A stretch of 40,940 nt of DNA from an uncultured Clostridia bacterium (GTDB lineage Bacteria; Bacillota; Clostridia; Christensenellales; Aristaeellaceae). The position numbers were made by a program, and so were the translations under genes. The notes under the pieces were generated by a model. The model was given only the letters and a program-made list of their open reading frames with translations, was not told the origin of the DNA and did not search any database. Shown one piece after another: positions 8,051 through 16,856 of this stretch. The stretch lies in NCBI GenBank assembly GCA_946407745.1, contig CAMJPQ010000028.1:1-40940 (forward strand), read 5' to 3'. Within the stretch, counting starts at the first letter, position 1, and every line of letters begins with the position of its first letter.

Positions 8051-9020
8051 GACCATGATCATGACTGCAGCCGGAGCCGGGGAGATCACCATGCAGCAGA
8101 CAGTCCCGGGAGAAGCGCAAAAACCCGAGGGGAAGGTTGCTGTGAAGCATCTGGAACGGTATCCTGATGTCCAGAGGGAGCTGACGCAGGCGCAGCTGGA
8201 TGCGCGTGAGGCGCGCCGACAGGAGCTGGAGAGAACCTTCAGCTATGACGACTATAAGGTCGCCCGGAAGGAAATGCATTCCACCCACAGGGATCCGTCT
8301 GTCCTGATCCGGGGGAACAGCGTCACCTTCAACCAGGCGGTCATCGATAGCTTCGCGGATGTTTCGTACATCAACGTTTACTTCAGCGAGACACAAGGCA
8401 AAATGGCCATCAAGCCCGTGTCGCGGAATACCCCGCATGCAATGCACTGGTGCTCCGATGGCAAGGATAAGCGGAAGCCCCGGCGGGTGGTCTGCCCTGA
8501 GATGACCAAATGGTTCTTTGATATCATGGGCTGGAACGACAACACTCGCTACAGGGTGCTGGGGTACCTGATCGACGTCGATGGGGAACAGGTCTACGTT
8601 TTTGATTTCCATTATCCCCGGATGTTCGACGAGCGCCGGAAGGATGACGAGGGGAATATTATGCCCGTGGATCGCAAGGGCCGTTATTCCGATGAAGCCC
8701 GTCGTTCTATGGCTATGCCCGTGGATGAGTTCAAGCGATCCATCGCCGTGGAAGAGGCGAACGGGCTGGTTAACGCCGCCATGCTGATCGGCGCTGACAA
8801 GCTGGACGATCAGATTGAGGAGCCCGTGCAGGAAGCCCCTGTGGCCGCCACAGAGGCCCAGGACGCCAATACCCCTGCTGCTATTGCGCCTAAGGCTGAA
8901 GAAGCCCAGGAAGCCCCAACAGAGGCCAACACGAGCGATCGTGAAAGCGACGGCTGCATGTTGCCAGCTCAGACCGGGATGGTGGCCAGCCCCACTGATA
9001 ACAGGGCTCTGATACTGTGA
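8037..9020 (+). CDS. Recombinase partner protein sharing the recombinase C-terminal domain
   Basis: A 327-residue soluble protein of no named family that I recognise. Its start overlaps the recombinase stop by 14 bases, so translation is likely coupled. Residues 96-195 appear homologous to recombinase residues 423-520: both have F.DV.Y near the start, then AIKP or AIRP, P.AMHW or P.AIHW, and M.W.D before a hydrophobic strand. Residues 260-327 are an Ala/Pro/Glu-rich, probably disordered tail. It has no catalytic serine and no zinc ligands. I infer a recombination directionality or DNA-recognition partner that can dimerise with, or bind the same site as, the recombinase. Confidence 0.7.
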   Translation: MTNSETMIMTAAGAGEITMQQTVPGEAQKPEGKVAVKHLERYPDVQRELTQAQLDAREARRQELERTFSYDDYKVARKEMHSTHRDPSVLIRGNSVTFNQAVIDSFADVSYINVYFSETQGKMAIKPVSRNTPHAMHWCSDGKDKRKPRRVVCPEMTKWFFDIMGWNDNTRYRVLGYLIDVDGEQVYVFDFHYPRMFDERRKDDEGNIMPVDRKGRYSDEARRSMAMPVDEFKRSIAVEEANGLVNAAMLIGADKLDDQIEEPVQEAPVAATEAQDANTPAAIAPKAEEAQEAPTEANTSDRESDGCMLPAQTGMVASPTDNRALIL

Positions 9021-9034
9021 GGAGCTGAGAGACA

Positions 9035-9256
9035 ATGCCGGCGGACGTGATTCACAGCGCGAGACTTCGGAAGGGCTTCACACAGGAGGAAGCCGCTGAG
9101 AAGGCAGGAATTTCGATCAGGACATACCAGCGGCTGGAGCACGGGGAAAGAGACATCCTGGAGGCCAGCATGAAAACAGGGCTGGGCTTATGCGCCGCGT
9201 TGGGGATTGATCCTCTCACGCTGATCCTCGATGAGGAGCGGCGGGCTGAATCTTGA
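9035..9256 (+). CDS. Small XRE-family helix-turn-helix protein
   Basis: A 73-residue protein that is almost only a Cro/C1-type helix-turn-helix (SARLRKGFTQEEAAEKAGIS, RTYQRLEHGERD, then a C-terminal helix ending LTLILDEE). It follows the recombinase partner by 14 bases, with GAGGAG as ribosome binding site, and ends the operon. It probably regulates the element or acts as an excisionase-like accessory DNA-binding protein; size and position fit either. Confidence 0.8.
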   Translation: MPADVIHSARLRKGFTQEEAAEKAGISIRTYQRLEHGERDILEASMKTGLGLCAALGIDPLTLILDEERRAES

Positions 9257-9435
9257 CAACTGAATATCCGGCAGCAAATAGAGTGAGGCTCTGATTACAG
9301 GGTCTGTTTGCTATACCCGGAACAGAGAGCGTCGCGACGGTGAGTAGGCGCAGATGCCAAGAAGGTTCGTTGGACAGGGTTCAGCGGGCGATTTTTTTAT
9401 GCTCAAAAACAGCCTCATGACCGTCAGTCGCGGGT
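9257..9435. other. Non-coding stretch without a recognised gene
   Basis: About 180 bases after the recombination operon. A perfect palindrome CGTCGCGACG lies near 9331, a weak AGCAAA/TTTGCT pairing is present, and GGGTTCAGCGGGCGA is followed by a T7 run near 9392-9398 that could be a poor terminator. No promoter, tRNA or attachment site is evident. Confidence 0.5.
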
Positions 9436-9552
9436 GACAGCAAGTTGGTAAAAAAGTTTTGGCACCGGCAGCAAGTTAGTAAAAATCTTTTGGCACCGAC
9501 AGCAAGTTGGTAAAAAAGTTTTGGCACCTTTTGCGACAGCAAGTTGGTAAAA
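9436..9552 (+). repeat. 31-bp tandem direct repeat array (3.5 copies)
   Basis: Three abutting 31-bp copies (9436-9466, 9467-9497, 9498-9528) begin ACAGCAAGTTGGTAAAA or a close variant and end TTTTGGCACC. A fourth partial copy follows a 6-base gap (9535-9552). Copies 1 and 3 are identical. No unique spacers separate them, so this is not a CRISPR. Multiple terminal repeats are typical of IS21-type ends, and the array abuts gene debris, so a solo insertion-sequence end is the best guess. Confidence 0.75.
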
Positions 9553-9584
9553 CGCGATTCATTGTCAACAACAAACCTACTGGC

Positions 9585-9713
9585 AGAAGGGCCACGACAT
9601 GCGCTACGCTATCGACCCAGCAAAGATCCACCGCGAGCTCGGCTGGCTGCCGGAGACGAGGTTTGCCGACGGCATCAGGAAAACCATCCACTGGTACCTG
9701 GACAAAGGGCTTT
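9585..9713 (+). pseudogene. rfbB: C-terminal fragment of dTDP-glucose 4,6-dehydratase
   Basis: About 40 residues match the C-terminus of RfbB/RmlB, the NAD-dependent short-chain dehydratase of dTDP-rhamnose synthesis: [24 protein letters not shown], then [11 protein letters not shown]. The family is about 340 residues, so nearly 90 percent is missing, including the Rossmann fold and catalytic site. It starts just after the 31-bp repeats and runs into unrelated sequence near 9713. It is a remnant of a surface polysaccharide locus. Confidence 0.8.
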
Positions 9714-9740
9714 TTCAAGAATCTACAGCAGCGAGGCATA

Positions 9741-9868
9741 TCCAACTGGCAGCGGTTAAAAAAAGCACCTTGGCTGAAGCCATTTGCGTGGGTTTATCAG
9801 TTGTGTCGTTACGCGCGCCGTGGTTTGCAAGGGGGAGGCTTAAAAACTGTCTGGGAGAAGTTGGGAAT
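9741..9868 (+). pseudogene. Fragment resembling the C-terminus of a polysaccharide-type nucleotidyltransferase
   Basis: A short stretch in a different frame from the rfbB piece reads [20 protein letters not shown] followed by a basic helix. This resembles the C-terminal tail of nucleotidyltransferase-like proteins found in Clostridia capsule clusters. The similarity is from memory and the fragment is only about 40 residues, so the name is tentative. It supports a deleted polysaccharide locus here. Confidence 0.35.
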
Positions 9869-10001
9869 CGGATGCTTTTACTTGAGATTAGTATCAGCCG
9901 TCCATGTGCCGCAGATTGTTCGGCCCGGAAAAGCCCTGCGCAGACGGCTGCCGCAGCCGCGGTCCGGCAGCAGAATGATACGAATTTGTCAAGCGAAAAA
10001 G

Positions 10002-10030
10002 TAGACAAACGGGCGAAATTCTGTTATAGT
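10002..10030 (+). promoter_or_regulatory. Sigma-A type promoter for the repeat-protein gene
   Basis: TAGACA (10002-10007), 17-base spacer, TATAGT (10025-10030). It lies 53-65 bases before the likely start of the TPEPTE-repeat protein and has no other gene to serve. Confidence 0.65.
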
Positions 10031-10082
10031 TTATTTGGTAAAGTCTACCAAGTTTTCCCACCACATTCACCGCCATGGAAGG

Positions 10083-11732
10083 ATGTGCTGTGCATTGAGG
10101 ACAATTTCTGAGAAGAGCCGCCGCAGAGCGCGGAAGGCCGTATCCGTTCTCCTCGCCGTGATGATGATGTTAAGCCTGTTTGGCGCAGCGGCGGAAGAAG
10201 AGCAAGCGCTCCCGTCTGAAGCCCCGGTGCTTGAAACCGCGAATCCGGACGCTGCCGGGGAGGCCGGGACCGAGCCGCCTGCCGGAGAGGCTGCTGAGGA
10301 GACCCCCGCGCCGACCGAAGCTACGACGCCTGAACCGACGGAAGCCCCGACGCCTGAACCTACCGAGGCCCCGACGCCTGAACCGACGGAAGTTCCGACG
10401 CCCGAGTCCACCGAGGTCCCGACGCCTGAACCTACCGAAGCCCCGACGCCCGAACCGACGGAAGTACCGACGACTGAGCCGACCGAGGTCCCGACGCCCG
10501 AACCCACCGAGGTCCCGACGCCCGAACCGACGGAAGTACCGACGCCCGAACCGACGGAAGTCCCGACGCCCGAACCCACCGAGGTCCCGACACCCGTGCC
10601 GACGGAAGTCCCGACGCCCGAACCCACCGAGTCCCCGACGCCTGAACCGACCGCCACCGCTGCGCCGACGGAAGCCGTGGTCATCAACGGCTTCCTCCAG
10701 ATCGGCAGCCCGTATCAGGCGGCGCTGAAGCAGGCGGATCGGCAGACGCTCCAGCTGACCCTTGCGGAGAAGATGGAGCTGGCGCTGCAGGCCGGCGGCA
10801 TTCCCGTGAAAATCACGATCCTCAATGTGAAGAGCGGCTGGCAGCGGATCGTGCAGACCAACGCCACCAAGGACATCGCCGAAACGGAGACCGAGGCGGT
10901 TCTCGAGCTGCCCAGGGGCGAGTATCATGTGGTGGTGGAGCCGCTGAAGGAGGGCCGCGTGTGGCTCTGCTTCGCGGAACCCGTGACGGAGGAAGCGCCC
11001 GAGGAAACCGTCGAGGCCGTGGAGGCCGCCGAGACCGTGGAGGCCGCTGTCGAAGCCGAGCCGGAGATCGCGGAAGAGACCACTGCCGCGGAGGAAGCCA
11101 GCGAGCCGGAGGAGACCGAAGCGGACGAAGAGGCCGAGGCTGTGGAGGAAGCGGCCGTCCCCGAACCGGCGCCGGCCGACGAAACCGAACCCGCGGAGAC
11201 GGAGGAGCCCTCCGATGCGGCCGTCACGGCGGAAGCCGCGGAGGCTCAGGAGACTGACGCGGAGCAGGAGAGCAGCGAAGCCGAGCCCGAGGAAACCTTC
11301 GCCGCCGTCATCGAGGAGATGGCCGAGCCCGAGGCGACCCCCGCACCGGCGCCCCGGGAGACAGCGGAACCGGCCCCTGCCAAACCGGCCGGGACGCCCA
11401 GGCCGACCGCCAAACCCACCGCGAAGCCTGCGGCAAAGGCAACGCCGGCCGCAGCCAAAACAGAAGCCCCGGCCGCCCCAGAGGACGAAGCACCCGCACA
11501 GCCTCTGACCGTCACGATCACGGTCAGCTGCGAAGGCCCGTATGCGCCGGGATCGGTGGTCACCCTGCGGGCCCAGGTGTCGGACGATGCGTACCAGGGT
11601 GAAATCCAGTGGCAGTATTCCGCGGACGGCGGTCTGACCGTCTGCGATGTGGAGAATGCGGAAGGGGCTGAATACAGCTTCCGTCTCGACGAAGCGAACA
11701 GCACCTGGTGGTGGCGGGCCTACGTGAAGTGA
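10083..11732 (+). CDS. Secreted Pro/Thr/Glu-repeat surface protein with Ig-like C-terminus
   Basis: About 549 residues. A basic N-terminus (KSRRRARK) and the hydrophobic run [19 protein letters not shown] form a signal peptide, with cleavage likely after GAAA. Residues about 74-193 are some 15 copies of TPEPTE[A/V]P, a stiff spacer. Next comes a 90-residue globular part, then a long Glu/Ala-rich acidic region, and a final 75-residue Ig-like domain ([20 protein letters not shown], ending WWWRAYVK). There is no LPXTG motif or other anchor, so it may be released or held non-covalently. Start choice: ATG 10083 is within GGAAGGATG, so TTG 10095 (11 bases after GGAAGG) is equally possible. GC is well above flanking DNA. 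It probably pairs with the adhesin 60 bases downstream. Confidence 0.75.
   Translation: MCCALRTISEKSRRRARKAVSVLLAVMMMLSLFGAAAEEEQALPSEAPVLETANPDAAGEAGTEPPAGEAAEETPAPTEATTPEPTEAPTPEPTEAPTPEPTEVPTPESTEVPTPEPTEAPTPEPTEVPTTEPTEVPTPEPTEVPTPEPTEVPTPEPTEVPTPEPTEVPTPVPTEVPTPEPTESPTPEPTATAAPTEAVVINGFLQIGSPYQAALKQADRQTLQLTLAEKMELALQAGGIPVKITILNVKSGWQRIVQTNATKDIAETETEAVLELPRGEYHVVVEPLKEGRVWLCFAEPVTEEAPEETVEAVEAAETVEAAVEAEPEIAEETTAAEEASEPEETEADEEAEAVEEAAVPEPAPADETEPAETEEPSDAAVTAEAAEAQETDAEQESSEAEPEETFAAVIEEMAEPEATPAPAPRETAEPAPAKPAGTPRPTAKPTAKPAAKATPAAAKTEAPAAPEDEAPAQPLTVTITVSCEGPYAPGSVVTLRAQVSDDAYQGEIQWQYSADGGLTVCDVENAEGAEYSFRLDEANSTWWWRAYVK
10302..10661 (+). repeat. 24-bp coding minisatellite ([16 protein letters not shown], about 15 units)
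   Basis: Tandem 24-bp units with consensus near CCGACGGAAGTCCCGACGCC keep the frame and encode the 8-residue repeat. Variant units (PES, TTEP, PVP, ESP) are scattered, showing divergence after expansion. Length change by slippage would stay in frame and alter reach of the surface protein. Confidence 0.9.
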
Positions 11733-11792
11733 GGTCGCATCCGGCCCCTGCCGCACCCTGCGATCTGTGACTGATGAAAGGCGGGATCGCCT

Positions 11793-14700
11793 GTGAAAAA
11801 TAGAAATCGAAACGGCATATACAGACTGACAGCCATGGTGATGATCCTGGCGCTGCTTTTGTCCGGCGTGAGCCGCGGCGCGGACGTGAATGATTCAGAA
11901 GCGCAGGCGCCGGTCTACAGCGACTGGCTGCGCCTGGACGATCTGCTGGAGGACAGCTTCGAGACGGCGCCGCTGACAGCGGAAAGGCCGGATTATGTGA
12001 TCACCGTCACGCCCACTGCGGATGCGCGCATCCCGAAGGGCGCGCGGCTGACCGCATCGGAGCTGGATGAAAAGGATGCCCGGCATCACGCCCTCCTGCA
12101 GGAGGCCGCGCTGATCTTTGGCTGCGCTCCGGAGGCGCTGACCCACAGCCGGCTCTTTGACCTCGCGATCGAGACCCCGGACGGCTCGGCCGTGCAGCCC
12201 GCCGTCCCGGTGCAGGTGCGCATCCGGTATGCGGAGCCGCTCCTGTTCGAGGCGGCGCAGCGCTTCCTGGTGGTGCATCTGGGCGAGGACGGAGGCGATC
12301 CGCTGGAGCCCGTCGCCGAAGGCCCGGCGGAGGGCGGCGTGGACACCTTCACCTTCACGGCCGGTGCTTTCTCCCTCTACGGCATTGTCTCCTCTCCGCT
12401 GGAGGGCGACCGTTCGGCGGGCGAGAGCACCAACCTCGCCGATTTCCTGGACAGCGTGGTGATCACCGGCGCGGATCTGAACGAGGACGGCAAATATGTC
12501 ATCCACCAGGGCGTGCCCTACACGATTCAGCTGAATTTCAGCGAGAAGGCCGGTTCCCTGCAGTTCAATGACGATCCGGACAGCGGCGGCCTGGTGTACG
12601 AGTTCCCGGAAGGCTTCACGCCCCATCCCGGAACGGGCACGGTGGAGATGACCGGCGCAGCAGGCGTCATGCGTTTCAACTACGAGATCACCGAGGATCG
12701 GCTGGTCGTCACCTTTGACGAAACCAGCCCGGGCTATGCCGGCTTCCTCGCCTCCGAGACCGCGCAGTTCGAGATCCACGCCACCGGCATCATCGACAAG
12801 GAGGAGATCACCTTCTCCTTGGAGATCACCGGCGAATTCGACATTGACGATACGCGCAAGCTGAGCGTGGAGAAGACCGGCTCCTATGACGAGGAGAGCA
12901 ACCGCGTCAAGTTCACGGTCAAGGCCTATTCCAAGGGCAACAACAGCGACATCCACATCGGCGACATCGTCAGCGGCACGGCCCTCGCCTATGATCCCGC
13001 CAGCCTGACGGTCACGTCGAATCTGAGCAATCCCGTCCAGTACAGCGATGACACGTGCGCGGGCGAAACTTTCGGCCTGACGATCCCGTCCATGGCCCAC
13101 GGCGAGACGATCACGATCGAGTACTACGCGGATGTGGACCTGACCGGCCTGAGCAGCACCGGGGGCGGCCATTACGGCACCTTTGATGAAACCAGCAACT
13201 CGATCAGGATCAACAGCCACGAGGACCCGCCGGGCGATGACGACGAGACTTCCGATGAGGATTTCGAGCACCGCATCTCCCTGTCCTCCAACAGCAAGAC
13301 CGCCTCGGGACAGACCGTGCACGGCGAGAAAACCTACGTCACCTGGACGATCGTCCTGAATGAGAATGCCCGCATCTCCATCGCCGGGCAGCGGGTCACC
13401 GATACCATCGACGCCTCGTCCCAGGCGTTCATGCGGTATTCCGGCACAGGCATCCATGTGGAGAAGTACCTGAGCGACGGCACGCCGGCGGGCTCCAGCG
13501 ACGTCCCGTGGGGCACCGGCGGCCTGACGGCCAGCCATGGCGGCAGCACCTGGACCTACACCATTCCGGAATCCGACGCGGGGATGAACTACCGCTATGT
13601 CATCACCTACGAGACGGAAGTCGATTCCGATGAATTCCTGAAGGAAACGACCGTCAGCAACTCCGTCCACGACGACTATGACACCGACTACAGCTCCACC
13701 GTCGTCGAGCCGACCGGCGAGGAAGTCGAGGCCGAGAAGACCGCGCTCGATTCCACCGTGAACGCCGCGGACAAGAGTGCGGAGACGGAGTGGGAGATCA
13801 CGTTCACCGTGCCCGCCGCCGGCCTGGACAGCGCCGTGGTCATTGACAGTCTGCCCGCCTTCCTGGATTACGCGCGGATGCACTGGTTCTATGACACGTA
13901 CAAGGAGGGCTCCGCGTACGTGGAGGCCGGCGACCTGGCGGAGGGCGAAGGCTTCACCGTGGACGCGGCGTCCCAGGAGCACAAGGTCATCATCACCTTC
14001 ACGAAGGACAACGGGCAGCCCGGCCTGACTGGAACGGGCCTGGCCCGGACCATCCATGTGCATCTGACCACCGAGGCCGACCATGACTGGCTTCTGTTCG
14101 CCGAAAGCGAAAGCCGGGCCAGAACGCACACGAACAATGCTATCGTGCGGCTCAACGGGCAGGACCTTAATGTCGTCGCCTCGGTCAGCTACAACACGAC
14201 CGAGTACGACATGGAGAAGAAGCTGAAAGGAAAGTACGCCACCAGTTCGGAGCCGCCCCTGCCGGTCTACGTCTACTGGATTGTGCTGGAGAACGTGAAC
14301 GACAACGCCTTCGATGCGAACGGCTGGCTCACGATCACCGACACCTTTGACGCGGAGTACCTGGCTTACCATCCCACCTACAGCGTATCCGGCAATGACG
14401 AATGGACGGTCAACCATCCCAACGGCTATATCTACGGCAACACGCAGTGGAACAAGGACACGCTGATGGACATGTACAGGGGGCCGTATGTGGTGGATCC
14501 GTCGTCGTCGGAGGGAGAACTGATCTTCAAGGTGCACAGGGACAGCCTCCCCAAGTCCGGCGCCGCCTATTTCCCCTATTACACGATTGCCTACGCCCTG
14601 CAGATCAAGGACGCGGAGACGCTGAACCGGATGCAGGAGGAGGCGCTCCACAACGACGGGCTGAAGGTATCGCTGGGCAACACCGCGTACAATGAGAAGT

Positions 14701-15983
14701 TCGGCAGCCATACGATTGTCACCGAGTATAAGGTCGAGGCGCTGGAAAAGGAGCTGCTGTCGGAGGAAGACAACGAAAGCACCGGCACGCATGACCTGCA
14801 CTTCCAGGTCAAGGTGAATGAGAACGGCCTGATGATCGGCGATGAGGATACGATCACCCTGAAGGACACGCTGTCCAGCCTGAGCTTCGATTACACCTCC
14901 ATCGTGGTGGAGCCACAGCTGGAGGGCGACATCCTGAACCGCACCGGCAACAGCATCATCTTCACCCTGCACAACGCGACGCCCTACACGATCACCTATA
15001 CCGCAAGGCTGATCGGCATCCACGACGTCCACTGGACCAACAAGGCCGAGCTGTTCGGCCACACCGCGGGCGCCAGCGGTGTCTCCTCCTCCGAGACAGG
15101 CGGCTCCGGCACGTACGGGAATTACAGCATGAATGTCAAGAAGTACGAGGAAGGCAACATGAACAAGGGCCTTCCTGCGACCTTCGAGCTGTACGAAGCC
15201 CGGACGAAGGACGCCAGCGGCCAGGACATCGCCGAGCCCGATTGGATCAAGGTCGGCGAATTCACGACGGACGCGGCCACGGGCCTGTATCAGATCAGAA
15301 ACATCACCCGGCCGGGCACGACGGAAGCGCAGAGCCTGCGTCCCTATTCCTTCCACGACGCGGAGGGGCACGAGCAGTTCGGCGCCTCCTACGGATGGCG
15401 GTACAGGATCCGGGAGATCATCGAGCCGCCGGGCTATCAGAAGACTACAGTGGTCTATGAATTCGGCATCAGCGACATCCCCTCCTATGTCGCGCCGTAC
15501 AACTACCTGAACAACGACACGGTGACCATCATCAACCAGCCGATCGGGCTGCCGGTGAGCGTCGAGGTCGCGGGCACGAAGGTGCTGCTCGGCAAAACGC
15601 TGGAGGATATGGAATTCATCTTCACCCTGCGCCCGGAGGAAAGCATGAAGGCTGCCTGGGGCGAGAACTATCCCGGCACTGACGAAGGCCTGATCGCCCT
15701 GAATGACATCAACGGGCGCTTCAGCTTCAAGCTGAACTTCACCTACCGCCATTACCTGGATGCGCTGGACAAGGGCTTCGTGGACGAAAACCAGCGCGCG
15801 CTCTTCTACTATGTTGTGAGCGAAAAGAAGCCGGACGAGGCCGTGGACAACATCTGGAACGGCGTCCGGTACGATGATTCCCAGTTCCTCGTCGTGGTCA
15901 GGCTGTACATTGAAGGCGGCCAGCTGCAGACGGAGGTCACCAGCTACCCGTACGACGGAACCCGGATCCTCACGAGGGCCTGA
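11793..15983 (+). CDS. Giant SpaA/pilin-domain adhesin lacking a cell-wall sorting signal
   Basis: A 1396-residue exported protein. Residues 1-30 are a signal peptide (LTAMVMILALLLSGVSRG). Residues 45-200 resemble the N-terminal domain of Clostridia Cna-type proteins (ARLTASELD, ending FTAGAFSLYGIVSS). Residues 205-1100 are several adhesin-type beta domains related to collagen-binding and isopeptide repeats. Residues 1113-1245 are a SpaA-like prealbumin fold (MNVKKYEEGNMNKGLPATFE, IREIIEPPGYQ). Residues 1250-1393 are a pilin isopeptide-linkage domain (AGTKVLLGKTLEDMEFIFTL, ALFYYVVSEKKPDE). Such proteins normally end with LPXTG, a membrane helix and basic residues. Here it stops at TSYPYDGTRILTRA, apparently before the last pilin strand, so the 3' end is probably lost. 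The GTG start has AAAGGCGGG upstream. Confidence 0.85.
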   Translation: MKNRNRNGIYRLTAMVMILALLLSGVSRGADVNDSEAQAPVYSDWLRLDDLLEDSFETAPLTAERPDYVITVTPTADARIPKGARLTASELDEKDARHHALLQEAALIFGCAPEALTHSRLFDLAIETPDGSAVQPAVPVQVRIRYAEPLLFEAAQRFLVVHLGEDGGDPLEPVAEGPAEGGVDTFTFTAGAFSLYGIVSSPLEGDRSAGESTNLADFLDSVVITGADLNEDGKYVIHQGVPYTIQLNFSEKAGSLQFNDDPDSGGLVYEFPEGFTPHPGTGTVEMTGAAGVMRFNYEITEDRLVVTFDETSPGYAGFLASETAQFEIHATGIIDKEEITFSLEITGEFDIDDTRKLSVEKTGSYDEESNRVKFTVKAYSKGNNSDIHIGDIVSGTALAYDPASLTVTSNLSNPVQYSDDTCAGETFGLTIPSMAHGETITIEYYADVDLTGLSSTGGGHYGTFDETSNSIRINSHEDPPGDDDETSDEDFEHRISLSSNSKTASGQTVHGEKTYVTWTIVLNENARISIAGQRVTDTIDASSQAFMRYSGTGIHVEKYLSDGTPAGSSDVPWGTGGLTASHGGSTWTYTIPESDAGMNYRYVITYETEVDSDEFLKETTVSNSVHDDYDTDYSSTVVEPTGEEVEAEKTALDSTVNAADKSAETEWEITFTVPAAGLDSAVVIDSLPAFLDYARMHWFYDTYKEGSAYVEAGDLAEGEGFTVDAASQEHKVIITFTKDNGQPGLTGTGLARTIHVHLTTEADHDWLLFAESESRARTHTNNAIVRLNGQDLNVVASVSYNTTEYDMEKKLKGKYATSSEPPLPVYVYWIVLENVNDNAFDANGWLTITDTFDAEYLAYHPTYSVSGNDEWTVNHPNGYIYGNTQWNKDTLMDMYRGPYVVDPSSSEGELIFKVHRDSLPKSGAAYFPYYTIAYALQIKDAETLNRMQEEALHNDGLKVSLGNTAYNEKFGSHTIVTEYKVEALEKELLSEEDNESTGTHDLHFQVKVNENGLMIGDEDTITLKDTLSSLSFDYTSIVVEPQLEGDILNRTGNSIIFTLHNATPYTITYTARLIGIHDVHWTNKAELFGHTAGASGVSSSETGGSGTYGNYSMNVKKYEEGNMNKGLPATFELYEARTKDASGQDIAEPDWIKVGEFTTDAATGLYQIRNITRPGTTEAQSLRPYSFHDAEGHEQFGASYGWRYRIREIIEPPGYQKTTVVYEFGISDIPSYVAPYNYLNNDTVTIINQPIGLPVSVEVAGTKVLLGKTLEDMEFIFTLRPEESMKAAWGENYPGTDEGLIALNDINGRFSFKLNFTYRHYLDALDKGFVDENQRALFYYVVSEKKPDEAVDNIWNGVRYDDSQFLVVVRLYIEGGQLQTEVTSYPYDGTRILTRA

Positions 15984-16021
15984 CCGGGCTGGCAGGCGGC
16001 ATGCGGCGAATCAATCCCAGC

Positions 16022-16075
16022 GGGGCTGTGTTGAAAAGGCATTGCAAAGATGCCCGGACATCACAGCCCCTTTTT
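16022..16075 (+). terminator. Terminator after the adhesin gene
   Basis: GGGGCTGTG (16022-16030) pairs perfectly with CACAGCCCC (16062-16070), followed by TTTTT. The loop is long (31 bases). It lies 38 bases past the adhesin stop. Confidence 0.75.
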
Positions 16076-16168
16076 CGCGGGTCAATGGCGGCCCGGATGG
16101 CCTGATACTAATCTCATATTATGACTTATTCAAAGAAAAGTGATACTATACCTAAGGGGGTGTGTATC

Positions 16169-16585
16169 ATGCGGAAAAGGACAATCAGCAAGGAAGAATA
16201 TGAGAGGATAGTGGCAGCAGAAAAGGCGACCAAGGACAAAAGGATCTCACGGAAGCTCAGCGTCCTGATGCTGCGATATGAAGGATACGACAACCAGACA
16301 ATTGCAAACCGCACAGGAATCAGCAGTACGCGAGTGGTGCATTTGGTAGGAGAGTATTTCAAGAGAGGACTGGAGGACTTTGCCAAGAAGAAATATGGCG
16401 GCAATCACCGGAACATGAGCGTGGCGGAGGAAGAAGCCATCCTGCAGCAGTTTAAAGAACGGGCAGAAGCGGGGCAAATCATCACCGCTTGGGAAATCAA
16501 GCAGGCTTTCGATGAGAAGCTTGGGCGAGACACCGGGCGCGGTTATATCTATATGCTTCTGGCCAGACACGGGTGGCGGAAAGTC
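16169..16585 (+). pseudogene. Truncated IS630-family transposase
   Basis: About 139 residues match the N-terminal DNA-binding half of IS630 transposases: helix-turn-helix (MLRYEGYDNQTIANRTGISS), then a winged-helix segment (IITAWEIKQAF) up to LLARHGWRKV. The whole DDE nuclease half is missing, because at about 16585 the sequence switches to MATE transporter coding DNA and the frame runs to a chance stop at 16690. The ATG 16169 has AAGGGGG upstream. It cannot transpose unaided. Confidence 0.82.
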
Positions 16586-16589
16586 AGTA

Positions 16590-16856
16590 ATCGGCACTTT
16601 GGTTCAGTCTGGAATCATGCTCAGCTATTTCTCTCGCCCTTCCTGCCAGCTTCGGTTTGTATGGCCACGACACATTCTTCGGGGCTTTAGCCGTATCCTG
16701 CAGATTGGAATCGGAGCAAGTCTTTTGGACTTGGGTACGATTACCATTGGAACAGCGATGAACAGGCAGATTATGAAGTATGGCGGCACAACCGACTTGG
16801 CGGTGTTTGGTGTGCTTTCAACAATCATGGCCTTGCTTCAGTCGCTGTTCAGCCGG
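16590..16856 (+). pseudogene. Internal fragment of a MATE-family drug/sodium antiporter
   Basis: In the +1 frame relative to the IS630 piece, about 88 residues match the middle of MATE efflux pumps: GFSRILQIGIGASLLDLGT, MNRQIMKYGGTTDLAVFGVL, TIMALLQSLFS. MATE proteins are about 450 residues with 12 membrane helices; only about two helices remain and both ends are cut. It meets the McrB fragment, read from the other strand, at about 16856. Confidence 0.8.

Noticed and set aside
9436-9552. CRISPR array
   Set aside because: The 31-bp units abut each other directly without unique spacers, and no cas gene is present.
10170-11756. A 528-codon minus-strand frame rich in RR/GRR repeats
   Set aside because: It is the reverse complement of the TPEPTE minisatellite and acidic region; the sense strand has a signal peptide, promoter and Ig-like end.
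11895-15752. A 1285-codon open frame on the minus strand opposite the adhesin
   Set aside because: It is an antisense frame produced by the GC-rich third positions of the adhesin. It has low-complexity Val/Arg/Gly/Asp composition, no domain and no ribosome binding site.
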